In this document: piece after piece, positions 33,870 through 42,427 of the stretch
Position numbering within the stretch: the first letter of the stretch is position 1
Layout: every line of letters starts with the position of its first letter
NCBI RefSeq assembly: GCF_039542905.1
Contig: NZ_BAABIS010000001.1
Span: 2,542,001 to 2,606,000, forward strand
DNA from: Kitasatospora terrestris
Lineage (GTDB): Bacteria > Actinomycetota > Actinomycetes > Streptomycetales > Streptomycetaceae
Direction: 5' to 3'
Length of the DNA stretch: 64,000 nt
Translations under genes and position numbers: made by a program
The notes under the pieces: generated by a model
What the model saw: only the letters and a program-made list of their open reading frames with translations
The model's database searches: none
Told to the model about the DNA's origin: nothing

Positions 33870-34495
33870 ACGGCCCGGTTCGCCTGCTCGTCTGTGACGA
33901 CCACGCCGTGGTCCGCGCCGGGCTGCTGGCGCTGCTCGCCAGCTCCCCGGACATCGAGGTGGTCGGCGAAGCCAGCAGCGGCGAGGAGGCCATCACCCTG
34001 GCCGGCCGCCTCCAGCCCGATGTGGTTCTCATGGATCTCCAGCTCGGCGAGGGCATCGACGGCGTCGAGGCCACCCGCCGGATCGTGGCCGGCCCCGGAT
34101 CCAGTCACATCCTCGTCCTGACCACCTACGACACCGACGCCGACATCACCCGGGCGATCGGCGCCGGCGCCACCGGCTACCTGCTCAAGGCCGAGCGGCC
34201 GGAGGAACTGTTCGCCGCGATCCAGGCGGCGGCCCAGGGCCGCTCAGCGCTGTCCCCGCCGATCGCGTCCCGGGTGATGGCCCAGATGCGCACCCCGCTC
34301 CCCCAACTGACCGAACGCGAGCAGGACATCCTCGACCAGCTCGGCCAGGGCCTCGGCAATCGGGAGATCGCCCGCGCGCTGTTCATCAGCGAGGCCACGG
34401 TGAAGACCCACCTCGGCCGGATCTACGCCAAGCTCGGCGTCGACACCCGCTCCGGCGCCGTCGCCACAGCGAAGGAGCGCCGCCTCCTCCGCTGA
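33866..34495 (+). CDS. senR: NarL/LuxR-type response regulator SenR
   Basis: This 209-residue response regulator has a receiver domain with the acidic pair CDDHAVVRAGL, the phospho-acceptor Asp57 in VVLMDLQL, the Thr in LTTYDTD and the Lys in YLLKAERPEE. A LuxR-type helix-turn-helix follows: LTEREQDILDQLGQGLGNRE, IARALFISEATVKTHLGRIY, AKLGVDTRSGAV. The ATGA overlap with senS implies coupled translation. In S. reticuli SenR activates the catalase-peroxidase operon and hbpS in response to redox and haem stress. The 200 bp between hbpS and senS is the natural place for its binding site, which I could not define. Confidence 0.9.
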   Translation: MNGPVRLLVCDDHAVVRAGLLALLASSPDIEVVGEASSGEEAITLAGRLQPDVVLMDLQLGEGIDGVEATRRIVAGPGSSHILVLTTYDTDADITRAIGAGATGYLLKAERPEELFAAIQAAAQGRSALSPPIASRVMAQMRTPLPQLTEREQDILDQLGQGLGNREIARALFISEATVKTHLGRIYAKLGVDTRSGAVATAKERRLLR

Positions 34496-34701
34496 CCACC
34501 TCCACCTCCGGCTCCAGCTGCAGCTCCGACTCCAATGACCACCACCGACCCCAAGAACCGCAGGACGCAGAGCACCGGACACCGACCCGTGAGCACCACC
34601 CACTCGTTCGGGTACATTCCACTCCGAACCCCGGGTTCCGTAGCCGAGTTGCCGGAGAATGAGGGCGGGCCGGCGGGCGCCGTCCCGGAGAGGGGCAGTC
34701 C

Positions 34702-35205
34702 GTGACGACCGCAGTTCTGTCACAGCAGGAGTGGCTGGCCCGGATGGTCCGGGCGTACGCGGGTGCCAGTCTGCTGCTGACGGATCCGGCCGGTCGGGTG
34801 CTGCTGCTGAAGCCGACGTACCGACCCACCTGGCTCTACCCGGGCGGGGTCATCGACCCGGGCGAGAATCCGGCCGAGTGCGCCGTACGGGAGCTGCGCG
34901 AGGAGACCGGGCTGGAGATCGCCGTCGCCGGCCTCCGGCTGCTGGTGGTCGAGTGGCGCGACCCGATCCCCGAGCAGGGCCACCAGGCGCACCCTGCGGT
35001 GCACTTCATGTTCGACGGCGGCACGATCGCCGCCGACAGCACGATCCGACTGCAGGCGGACGAGGTGTCGGAGGCCGGCTTCTTCCCGGTCCAGCAGGCC
35101 CTCCCGCTGCTCCACTCACAGGCGGCGCACCGCCTGACCCAAGGCTTGCAGGCACGTCGCGACGGCACCACCGCCATGCTCCACACCCCGGGCTACCTGG
35201 GCTGA
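34702..35205 (+). CDS. NUDIX hydrolase
   Basis: This 167-residue cytoplasmic hydrolase has a complete Nudix box (GVIDPGENPAECAVRELREE followed by TGLEI), preceded by LLLTDPAGRVLLLKPTYRPTW and followed by LVVEWRDPIPE. The box binds Mg2+ and cleaves nucleoside diphosphates linked to another group. Substrates cannot be predicted from the core alone. GTG at 34702 (VTTAVLSQQEW) is preceded by GGAGAGGGG. It is monocistronic by appearance, 207 bp after senR. Confidence 0.9.
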   Translation: MTTAVLSQQEWLARMVRAYAGASLLLTDPAGRVLLLKPTYRPTWLYPGGVIDPGENPAECAVRELREETGLEIAVAGLRLLVVEWRDPIPEQGHQAHPAVHFMFDGGTIAADSTIRLQADEVSEAGFFPVQQALPLLHSQAAHRLTQGLQARRDGTTAMLHTPGYLG

Positions 35206-35845
35206 CGCGTCACGAGCCGGCGGCTGACGCGTCCCCGGACAGCACGACTCCGACATTCGCCAGCACTCGAAGCTTCGCCTGCGCCTCGACCACGCCCTCC
35301 TGCGGCAGCGCTGTCGCCAGCAGCGCCCGGTACGCGACCACCGACCCGCGATCCAGCGCGTGATCGGGCAGATCGGCACGAGGAACAGCCAGAACGAATG
35401 AACTTGCGCACAACCCGGGAGCCCCACGGCCTCCGCGGCCCAAAGGACCATCAGCAGCCGGCGGTCACCCCAGCGGTCGGCAGCAGCCAGCTCTGAGCTC
35501 GGCCACGGTTCACGTGACGGGAGATCAGACCTCAGCACATGGAAAAGAACTGGACCCTCGCCTCGCAGCGATCAAGCTCCCGGCCTGGGCCGCTCACCGG
35601 AGGGGACCCTCATGCCCCGGGACCGGTCCTTCCTCCACCACCCCGCGCAGGCCAGGCCCAAAGACGGCTCCGGTTCCCGCGCTGCCAATGCCCATGACTC
35701 TTCGCACTTGACGGGGCCTCATCGCCGCGGGGGCCGCGGATCGGCGTGCGGCCGCTCGTCCGGTGCCCCTACGGCCCCTCGCACCGCGGTCCGGGGGCCG
35801 TTCACGGCCCGGCCCCGACGATCGGCCGTAGTAGCATCGCGCCCC
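35206..35845. other. 640-bp region without a convincing gene
   Basis: A minus-strand frame at about 35210-35443 ends VVAYRALLATALPQEGVVEA, QAKLRVLANVGVVLSGD. It looks protein-like but lacks a good start and family; it could be the tail of a decayed gene. The rest has low coding character and precedes the SDR gene. I see no clear promoter or repeat. Confidence 0.4.
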
Positions 35846-36544
35846 ATGGAACGCGTCACATTGATCACCGGCGGTTCGAGCGGCATCGGCGCGGCAACGG
35901 CCAGAGCGCTGCTCGAGCAGGGTGACCTGGTGGCGGTCACCGGTCGCGACGCCGACCGCCTGGCCGCCTTCGCCGGCTCCGTCGACGCCGGGAAGCAGCT
36001 GCTGACGATCACCGGTGACGCCGCCGACGAGAACGACGTCGCGTCGGCCGTGCGTCAGGTCGTCGACCGGTGGGGCCGGTTGGACACGGTGATCGCCAAC
36101 GCCGGCTACTCGCTGCCCGGCACCCTGGAGGACCACGACCCCCAGGCGATGCGTGCCATGGTCCTGACGAACGTCCTCGGCCCGGCGCTGCTGGTGCGCG
36201 AGGCGCTGTCGCACCTCCGCGAGTCCAAGGGTCGGATCGTGGTCGTCGGTTCGGTCGCGGGCATCAGGAACACCCCCGGGAACCTGTACTCCGTCACCAA
36301 GTGGGCCGCGCACGCGCTGGTCGAGAACGTCCGGCAACTGGTGGCCGAGGACCACGTCGGCGTCACCCTGGTCGCGCCGGGCGTGGTGGACACCCCGTTC
36401 TGGACCGAACGCGGCGGCACGCCGCATGCCGCGCCGACCCTGACCGCCGAGCAGATCGCCACCGTGATCGTGTTCGCCGTCAACCAGCCCGAGGGCGTGG
36501 ACGTGAACCAGCTCGTCGTGCGGCCCTCCGGCCAGTCCGGCTGA
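35846..36544 (+). CDS. short-chain dehydrogenase/reductase (classical SDR)
   Basis: This 232-residue NAD(P)-dependent oxidoreductase has the glycine-rich cofactor loop TGGSSGIGAATA and the NAG motif in TVIANAGYSLPG. The catalytic Ser is in IVVVGSVAGIR, the YxxxK motif is LYSVTKWAAHAL, and the PG element is VTLVAPGVVDTPFW. Length and order are those of classical SDRs. The substrate is undetermined. The start at 35846 (MERVTLITGG) leaves no leader before the first strand, as usual. It is convergent with rnpB, from which a hairpin separates it. Confidence 0.92.
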   Translation: MERVTLITGGSSGIGAATARALLEQGDLVAVTGRDADRLAAFAGSVDAGKQLLTITGDAADENDVASAVRQVVDRWGRLDTVIANAGYSLPGTLEDHDPQAMRAMVLTNVLGPALLVREALSHLRESKGRIVVVGSVAGIRNTPGNLYSVTKWAAHALVENVRQLVAEDHVGVTLVAPGVVDTPFWTERGGTPHAAPTLTAEQIATVIVFAVNQPEGVDVNQLVVRPSGQSG

Positions 36545-36600
36545 CAAGGCCTGCCACTGCCGGCTCGGTGACCGTCCGCGTTCCGCGCCTTCGCGGCGCC

Positions 36601-36627
36601 GAGCACGGCAAGCACGGCGAGCACGGC
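36601..36627. repeat. 9-bp tandem repeat
   Basis: Three consecutive units of the type GAGCACGGC (one with AAG) follow the SDR gene; a partial fourth follows. Confidence 0.7.
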
Positions 36628-36652
36628 GAGCACCGGTAGGCCGTGAAAGATC

Positions 36653-36687
36653 GGAAAGGGCCTCCGACACAGGTCAGAGGCCCTTCC
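36653..36687 (-). terminator. terminator of rnpB / SDR convergent pair
   Basis: GGAAAGGGCCTCCGAC (36653-36668) pairs with GTCAGAGGCCCTTCC (36673-36687) around ACAG, with one mismatch and one bulged base. It lies about 20 bp past the mature 3' end of the RNase P RNA. Confidence 0.8.
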
Positions 36688-36709
36688 GGGGGCAAAGCCG
36701 CTGGTAGCG

Positions 36710-37118
36710 GCGGACGAGTCGGCCTGTACGCCGGGTTCTGTCTCCCGGGAGCCTTGCGGCGCCCGGGGAGGCGGCCATCCATCTAGGGCTGCCGTTGCCG
36801 ACAGCCTCGTGCGGTCTACCCGCGGACTCGGGCGAGCAGCCCTCGAACATCCGCGCACGGCGCCCGAGGGCACCGATCTTGACCTTGCTCCGAGTGGGGT
36901 TTACCGAGCCGGCCGAGTCACCTCGGTCGCTGGTGGTCTCTTACACCACCGTTTCACCCTTACCTGGTGCCGAAGCCCCAGGCGGTCTGTTTTCTGTGGC
37001 ACTGTCCCGCGGGTCACCCCGGGTGGGCGTTACCCACCACCCTGCTCTGTGGAGCCCGGACGTTCCTCGGCGGGCTCCCTGGGGAGCCCGACGCGACCGC
37101 CCGGCCGGCTCGTCCGCC
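36710..37118 (-). ncRNA. rnpB: RNase P RNA, bacterial type A
   Basis: This is the catalytic RNA that removes 5' leaders from pre-tRNAs. Read on the minus strand it opens with GCGGACGAGCCGGCC, which pairs with the 3' end CTCGTCCGC to form P1. The conserved core GAGGAACGTCCGGGCTCC (5' side) and ACAGAACCCGGCGTACAGG (3' side) is intact. Internal conserved pieces include GGGTAACGCCC, AAGGGTGAAACGGTGGTGTA and GGTAAACCCC. The length of about 409 nt suits an actinobacterial molecule. Ends are set from P1 pairing and are accurate to a few bases. The 5' end is only 7 bp from the stop codon of the MFS gene upstream on the same strand, so its promoter must lie inside that gene. Confidence 0.95.
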
Positions 37119-37125
37119 GTAGTGG

Positions 37126-38607
37126 TCATCGTAGCCGCTCGGTGGGGGCTCCTCGCACCGCGCCCGACCCCGCGCCGAAGCGGGCGGCGACCCGGGCCGC
37201 GGTGGCGACGGCCCAGGGGGTGGTGGTGAGCAGGCCGAGGGCGAGGACGGCGAGGCCGAGGGCGGTGATGATCCACCAGCCGATGTGGGTGGCGGTGGTG
37301 AAGTCGACCGGTCCGACCACCGCGGTCGTGACGGCGGTTCCGATCACGGCGACGCCGAGGGACTGGCCGATCTGGCGGCTGGTGGAGGCGACGGCCGCGG
37401 CGACGCCCGCCTGTGCGAGGGGCATGCCGGAGACGGCGGAGTTGGTGATGGGGGCGTTGACCAGGCCGAAGCCGAGGCCGAAGAGCGCGTAGGCGGCGAT
37501 CAGCAGGGCAGCGGAGGCGTCGACGGTGAGCCGGGTGAGCAGGAGTCCGCTGGCGGCCATGGCGAGTCCGGCGACGACGAGCGGGAGCCGGGGGCCGCGC
37601 AGGCCGACGATCCGGCCGGAGACGGGGGCGGCGACCAGGGTGAGTCCGGCCATCGGGAGGGTCCAGAGTCCGGCCTGGACCGGGCTGTAGTGGCGGACGT
37701 TCTGCAGGTAGAGGGTGTTGAGAAAGAGGAATCCGCCCAGGGAGGCGAACGCGCAGACGGCGGTCAGGGTGGCACCGGTGAACGGCACGCTGTGGAAGAA
37801 GCGGGGATCGATCAGCGGTTCGGCGGTCCGGCGTTCCCAGAACGGGAAGCAGACCAACGCGGACCCGGCGAGGGCGGCGAGGGTGAGGATCACCGGGGAG
37901 GTCCAGCCGTAGCCGGGGCCCTCGATGATCGCGGCGGTTCCGCAGCCGAGCATCACGACCATCAGCAGCTGGCCGACCGGGTCGAGCCGCCGGGGCCGCG
38001 GCGCCCGGGACTCGGGGACGTAGCGGAAGGTCAAAGCGAAGGCGGCGAGTCCGACCGGGATGTTGACCAGGAAGACGGCCGGCCATCCCGCGCTGTCGAC
38101 CAGGAAGCCGCCGATCAGCGGCCCGAGGGCCATGCTGATGCCGATCACACCGCCCCAGACACCGATCGCCTGGGCGCGTTCGCGCTTGTCGGTGAAGGTG
38201 TTGGTGATGATCGACATCGCGACCGGGTTGAGCATCGAGCCGCCGACCGCCTGGAGCGCGCGGAAGGCGATCAGCCAGCCGAGGCCGGGCGCCAGGCTGC
38301 ACAGCAGCGAGCCGAGGACGAACAGCAGCAGGCCGGCCCGGAAGACGCGGCGGCGGCCGATCCGGTCGGCGACCGAGCCGGAGAGCATCAGCAGGGAGGC
38401 GAGCACCAGGGTGTAGGCGTCGATGATCCACTGGAGCCCGGACGCGGGGGCGTGCAGGTCCTGCTGGATGACGGGCAGCGCGACGTTCACCACGGTGTTG
38501 TCGAGGCCAACGATGAACAGGCTGAGGCAGCAGATCGCGAGGACCAGCAGCCGGCGACGACGGTCCGGCGCGGCGGGCGGGCTCGGGACGGTCGACTGAG
38601 TGCTCAC
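37126..38607 (-). CDS. MFS transporter (DHA2, 14-TM)
   Basis: This 493-residue drug:H+ antiporter-2 type exporter has helix 1 LFIVGLDNTVVNVALPVIQ with the family DxTxVNxALP motif, motif A GSVADRIGRRRVF, and AFRALQAVGGSMLNPVAMSI, with about 14 hydrophobic helices in all. The start is GTG at 38607 (VSTQSTVPSP). It is an independent gene just upstream of rnpB on the same strand; no repressor gene adjoins. The substrate is unknown. Confidence 0.9.
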   Translation of the reverse strand: MSTQSTVPSPPAAPDRRRRLLVLAICCLSLFIVGLDNTVVNVALPVIQQDLHAPASGLQWIIDAYTLVLASLLMLSGSVADRIGRRRVFRAGLLLFVLGSLLCSLAPGLGWLIAFRALQAVGGSMLNPVAMSIITNTFTDKRERAQAIGVWGGVIGISMALGPLIGGFLVDSAGWPAVFLVNIPVGLAAFALTFRYVPESRAPRPRRLDPVGQLLMVVMLGCGTAAIIEGPGYGWTSPVILTLAALAGSALVCFPFWERRTAEPLIDPRFFHSVPFTGATLTAVCAFASLGGFLFLNTLYLQNVRHYSPVQAGLWTLPMAGLTLVAAPVSGRIVGLRGPRLPLVVAGLAMAASGLLLTRLTVDASAALLIAAYALFGLGFGLVNAPITNSAVSGMPLAQAGVAAAVASTSRQIGQSLGVAVIGTAVTTAVVGPVDFTTATHIGWWIITALGLAVLALGLLTTTPWAVATAARVAARFGAGSGAVRGAPTERLR

Positions 38608-38640
38608 CCGGTGATCGTCTCAAATGCGCTCGGGATGTGG

Positions 38641-38712
38641 ATCAGGTGCATCCGGCGGATCAGGCAGATCTGGCGCATCAGGCGGATGAGGCGGATCGGG
38701 CGGATCAGCGAC
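38641..38712. repeat. 9-bp degenerate tandem repeat (about eight units)
   Basis: Consecutive units are related to ATCAGGCGG (38641 onward, phase kept through 38712). They lie between the RNB-domain gene's stop and the MFS gene's start, so in the MFS promoter/leader region. Confidence 0.85.
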
Positions 38713-38724
38713 CGGATCGAGCGA

Positions 38725-40167
38725 TCAGAGCGAGAAGCGGACCGTACGGGTGGCCGGGTCGGCGGTGGTGAGCCGGGCTCGGACGCGTTCGCCGAGCGGC
38801 AGCGGCTGGGGGCCGTCGCACTTGGCGACCACGGCGGGGTCGGTCAGCTGGACGGTCCCGACGGTGGGCCGGCGGTCGTCCAGGTCGACCACGACCGCGT
38901 CGAACTCCTCGCCCTCGCGGCCGCGCAGCAGCTCCGCCTCGACCAGGTCGACCGTGGCGCGTTCGACTTCGCGGGCCCGCCGGTCGCCGCTCTCCATCAG
39001 CCCGGGCACGTCGAAGAGCGCCTCCCGGACCCACTCCGGCACCTCGGTGCCGCCGGCGACCGCCACGCAGATCTCCTGCGCGTACCGGTCGCCGAGCCGG
39101 CGCAGCGGCGCGGTGCAGTGGGTGTAGGGGGCGGCGAGCGCCGCGTGGCCGGGGTCGGCGGGCGGGGCGATGCCCCGGGCGGCGTCGAAGGCGTGGTAGC
39201 CGGCGCCGCGCAGCAGTCCGGTGCACTCGTTGAGGAAGGCGGCGTGGGCGGTGCGGGCCGGGTCGAGCGAGCGGACCAGTTCGGGGTAGCTCGTCGTCTC
39301 CGGCCAGTCCACGTGCAGCGCGGCGGCGACCCGGCGCAGGCGGGCGTACGCGGACTGGGGTGCGGCGGGGAGGGTGCGCAGGATGCCGGTGCCGGCGTCC
39401 AGCATCAGTTCGGCGGCGGCCATGCCGGTGAGCAGGGAGATCTGGGCGTTCCAGCCGTCCGCCGGACGGGGCGCCCGGTAGCCCAGGCGGTAGCCGCCGT
39501 CCTCCGCCTCCACTTCCTGCTCCGGGATCGGCAGGCTGATGCCGCCGCGGGTCTGCTCCTGGGCCTCGCGGAGCTTGCCGATCTCGGCGAGGAGTCCGAG
39601 CTGCTCGTCGGCGGTGCCGGTGTCGACGGCGTGCTGGACGGTGGCGTAGTCGAGTCGGCGGCGCGAGCGGACCTGGGCTCGGCGCAGGTCGGCGAGGACG
39701 ACGGCGCCGTCGGCGTCGAGGTCGATCTGCCAGAGCAGGGCGGGGCGGAGTTCGCCGGGGAGCAGGCTGGCGGCGCCCTCGGCGAGCCGGGCGGGGTGCA
39801 GGGGGACGTTGCCGTCGGGGAAGTAGAGGGTCTGGACGCGCCGGGCGGCCTCGGCGTCGATCGCGCCGCCGGGGGTGACGAAGGCGGCGACGTCGGCGAT
39901 CGCGTAGTGGACCCGGTAGCCGCCGTCGCGGCGGGCCAGGTGCATCGCCTGGTCGAGGTCGCGGGAGCCGGGCGGGTCGACGGTGAACATCTCGAGGTCG
40001 GTGGCGTCGAGGTCGGGGAGGCGCGGCACCGACGCCGCGCGGTCGGCCTCGGCCAGTACCTCGGGCGGCCAGTCGGAGCGGATCTCCAGACGGGTGCGCA
40101 GGTCCGCGAGCTCACGGTTGATCCTCGCGGTCTCGGCGGCTCGGACGCTCAGGTGTCGGCGCGGCAT
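38725..40167 (-). CDS. RNB-domain ribonuclease (RNase II/R family)
   Basis: This 480-residue protein contains the RNB exonuclease domain: FTVDPPGSRDLDQAMHLARR carries the metal-binding Asp cluster, followed by VHYAIADVAAFVTPGGAID, QTLYFPDGNVPLHPARLAEG, ASLLPGELRPALLWQIDLD, and the C-terminal CTAPLRRLGDRYAQEI with its RNA-contacting Arg. Cold-shock domains at the N-terminus and an S1 domain at the C-terminus are reduced or absent, as in the short actinobacterial form. The enzyme should degrade single-stranded RNA 3'-5'. The ATG at 40167 (MPRRHLSVRAAE) is the natural start. Confidence 0.9.
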   Translation of the reverse strand: MPRRHLSVRAAETARINRELADLRTRLEIRSDWPPEVLAEADRAASVPRLPDLDATDLEMFTVDPPGSRDLDQAMHLARRDGGYRVHYAIADVAAFVTPGGAIDAEAARRVQTLYFPDGNVPLHPARLAEGAASLLPGELRPALLWQIDLDADGAVVLADLRRAQVRSRRRLDYATVQHAVDTGTADEQLGLLAEIGKLREAQEQTRGGISLPIPEQEVEAEDGGYRLGYRAPRPADGWNAQISLLTGMAAAELMLDAGTGILRTLPAAPQSAYARLRRVAAALHVDWPETTSYPELVRSLDPARTAHAAFLNECTGLLRGAGYHAFDAARGIAPPADPGHAALAAPYTHCTAPLRRLGDRYAQEICVAVAGGTEVPEWVREALFDVPGLMESGDRRAREVERATVDLVEAELLRGREGEEFDAVVVDLDDRRPTVGTVQLTDPAVVAKCDGPQPLPLGERVRARLTTADPATRTVRFSL

Positions 40168-40371
40168 GGTCGCAGCGTAAGGCGGGACGGTGCGGTCGGC
40201 GCGCTGGAAGGGGCGCGAAGGGGGGTGTGGCGTACGGCGGTTGACCTGCGTGGCAGCACGGTTGTGACTGATGGTGCTGGTGGTGTTCGTGAGGCTGGTG
40301 GGAGAGGCGGGTTCGGTCGGGGGCGGTAGGGTTGGCGGGTCCGCTGCCACAGATTGTTGAGGGGTGTCGCC

Positions 40372-41172
40372 GTGCTGGTGCTGTTGCCGCCGTCGGAGGG
40401 GAAGGCCGCTCCGGAGGCCGGGGCGCCGTTGGAGCCGGACGCGCTGTCGCTGCCCGGGCTGGCCGGCGCGCGGGAGGCGGTGCTGGCCGCACTGGTCGAG
40501 CTGTGCGCGGGCGACGAGGAGCGGGCGGCGGAGGTGCTCGGCCTGAGCAGGGGCCTGCGCGGCGAGGTGGCGAAGAACGCCGCCCTGCGCACCTCGGGTG
40601 CCCGCCCGGCGGGCGAGGTGTACACCGGTGTGCTGTTCGACAACCTCGGGCTGGCGAAGCTCGACGAGGCCGCGTACGCGCGGGCGGAGCGGTCGCTGCT
40701 GGTCTTCTCGGGTCTGTGGGGCGCCGTGCGGATCGGTGACCGGATCCCGTCGTACCGCTGCTCGATGGGGGTGAAGCTGCCGCCGGTGGGCGCGCTCGGC
40801 CCGTACTGGCGCAAGGAGATGGACGCGGTCCTGCCGGAGGCGGCGGGCGACGGGCTGGTGCTGGACCTGCGCAGCTCGGCGTACGCGGCGGCGTGGAAGC
40901 CGGCGGGCGCGGTGGTGGAGCGGACCGCGACCGTCCGGGTGCTGCAGGAGCGCGAGGTGGACGGCGTGCCGAAGCGCTCGGTGGTGAGCCACTTCAACAA
41001 GGCGACCAAGGGGCGGCTGGTCCGGGACCTGCTGAACGCGGGCGCGGAGCCGGGGTCGCCGGGCGAGCTGGTGGACGCGCTGGCGGGGCTGGGGTACCGG
41101 GTCGAGGTCTCGGTCCGGGGCACCGCGCGCAAGGCCTGGCAGCTGGACGTGATCGTGACGGACGTGCACTGA
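40372..41172 (+). CDS. yaaA: YaaA family peroxide-stress-response protein
   Basis: This 266-residue protein is of the YaaA (DUF328) family, which in E. coli limits free iron and DNA damage under peroxide stress and binds DNA. It starts with the family signature VLVLLPPSEGK. GEVYTGVLFDNLGLAKLD, LLVFSGLWGAVRIGDRIPSYR, MGVKLPPVGALGPYWRK, and VSHFNKATKGRLVRDLL follow. GTG at 40372 has GAGGGG 8 bp upstream. The last codons and stop (GACGTGCACTGA) are duplicated 60 bp downstream. It is convergent with the RNase H-phosphatase gene. Confidence 0.92.
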   Translation: MLVLLPPSEGKAAPEAGAPLEPDALSLPGLAGAREAVLAALVELCAGDEERAAEVLGLSRGLRGEVAKNAALRTSGARPAGEVYTGVLFDNLGLAKLDEAAYARAERSLLVFSGLWGAVRIGDRIPSYRCSMGVKLPPVGALGPYWRKEMDAVLPEAAGDGLVLDLRSSAYAAAWKPAGAVVERTATVRVLQEREVDGVPKRSVVSHFNKATKGRLVRDLLNAGAEPGSPGELVDALAGLGYRVEVSVRGTARKAWQLDVIVTDVH

Positions 41173-41260
41173 GCCTCCGGCCCGTGGCCGGGGACTCGGC
41201 GGCGGGCCAGGGACTCGGCAGACGTGCACTGAGCCTCCGGCGGCGGGCCGGGGCTCGGCG
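41161..41260. repeat. 60-bp partial duplication at the 3' end of yaaA
   Basis: The 21 bases GACGTGCACTGAGCCTCCGGC, which include the last codons of yaaA, recur exactly 60 bp later (41161 and 41221). Similar GGCGGGCC...GGGGCTCGGC sequence follows in the second copy. It looks like a tandem duplication that diverged. Confidence 0.75.
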
Positions 41261-41268
41261 GACGTCGG

Positions 41269-42423
41269 CTACCGCAGGTGGCCGGTGTCGTTGAGCAGGC
41301 GCAGGGAGGCGTTGCCGTCCGCGTAGTACTGGACGGCGCAGAACGAGGCCGCGGCGAGTTCCATCCGGTGGACGGAGTCCGGCGGGGCACCGAGGGCGAG
41401 CCGGACCAGGGTCTTGATCGGGCTGACGTGCGAGACGACCAGCACGGTCTTGCCGGGGTAGCGGGCGAGGATCTTGTCCCTGGCCACCCCGGCCCGGTGG
41501 GTGAGGGTGGTGAAGGACTCGCTGCTGCCGGTGGGCTTGACCTTGGGCGAGCCCAGCCAGGCGGTGAGGTCGTCCGGGTGGCGCTCCATCACCTCGGCGA
41601 AGGTGAGACCCTCCCAGTCGCCGAAGTCCAGCTCGCGCAGGCCCTCCTCGATCCGGACCTCCAGGCCGAGCCGGGTGGCCACGGCCTCGGCGGTCTGCCG
41701 GGTGCGGAGCATCGGCGAGGCGACGACGGCCTGCACGGTGCCCCGGGCGGCGAGGGCCTCGGCGGCGCGTTCGGCCTGCCAGCAGCCCTTCACGGAGAGC
41801 CCGGGGTCGCTGCCGCCGCTGCCGGAGAAGCGCTTCTGCGGGGTGAGCGGCGTCTCGCCGTGGCGGAGCAGGACGAGCGTGGTGGGGGTGCCGAGGTCGG
41901 CGGGGGCGGCCCAGCCGGCGCGGGGGGCCGGGGCCTCGGGCAGCGGTTCGGTAGCCGGTTCCGCCACCGCGACGGCGGCCGCGCGGGCCCTGGGCTCCCA
42001 CTGCTTGCCCTGCTTGCCGGCGTCCATCGCCTCGTTGGCGAGCCGGTCGGCGTCCTTGTTCCGCTCGCGGGGGATCCAGCTGTAGCTGACCTGGCCGCGC
42101 GGCAGGACGGTGCGGGCCTCGGCGGCGAGCGGCTGCATGTCGGGGTGCTTGATCTTCCAGCGCCCGGACATCTGCTCGACGACCAGCTTGGAGTCCATCC
42201 GCACGTCGACCGACGCGTCGGGGTCGAGGTCGCGCGCGGCCTTGAGGCCGGCGATCAGGCCCTTGTACTCGGCCACGTTGTTGGTGGCGCGGCCGATGAA
42301 TTCGGCGGCCTCGGCCAGGATCTGGCCGGTGTCGCCGTCGCGGACCACCGCGCCGTAGCCGGCCGGCCCCGGGTTGCCCCGGGAGCCGCCGTCGGCCTCG
42401 ACGATGAACTTGCGACCGGTCAC
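41269..42423 (-). CDS. bifunctional RNase H / acid phosphatase (CobC-like)
   Basis: This 384-residue fusion is typical of actinobacteria (homologue of Mycobacterium tuberculosis Rv2228c). The N-terminal type I RNase H domain has the catalytic acids in FIVEADGGSRGNPGPAGYGA, NNVAEYKGLIAGLKAA, VDVRMDSKLVVEQMSG, and NKDADRLANEAM. A Pro/Ala linker (about 145-180) leads to a histidine-phosphatase domain with LVLLRHGETPLTPQKRFSG, SPMLRTRQTAEA, LRELDFGDWEGL and VVSHVSPIKTL. The first half removes RNA-DNA hybrids; the second dephosphorylates small molecules and, in mycobacteria, alpha-ribazole-type substrates. The start is GTG, 4 bp after the zinc-ribbon gene. Confidence 0.94.
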   Translation of the reverse strand: MTGRKFIVEADGGSRGNPGPAGYGAVVRDGDTGQILAEAAEFIGRATNNVAEYKGLIAGLKAARDLDPDASVDVRMDSKLVVEQMSGRWKIKHPDMQPLAAEARTVLPRGQVSYSWIPRERNKDADRLANEAMDAGKQGKQWEPRARAAAVAVAEPATEPLPEAPAPRAGWAAPADLGTPTTLVLLRHGETPLTPQKRFSGSGGSDPGLSVKGCWQAERAAEALAARGTVQAVVASPMLRTRQTAEAVATRLGLEVRIEEGLRELDFGDWEGLTFAEVMERHPDDLTAWLGSPKVKPTGSSESFTTLTHRAGVARDKILARYPGKTVLVVSHVSPIKTLVRLALGAPPDSVHRMELAAASFCAVQYYADGNASLRLLNDTGHLR

Positions 42424-42427
42424 CGGG

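Noticed and set aside
35210..35443. Minus-strand frame ending VVAYRALLATALPQ... as a gene
   Set aside because: No ribosome site, no recognised family and little support; it is recorded only as a possible decayed gene.
37285..40329. 1,014-codon plus-strand open frame across the MFS and RNB-nuclease genes
   Set aside because: It is the antisense shadow of the two minus-strand genes. The translation is Gly/Glu/Asp/Arg low-complexity with no domains and no proper codon bias.
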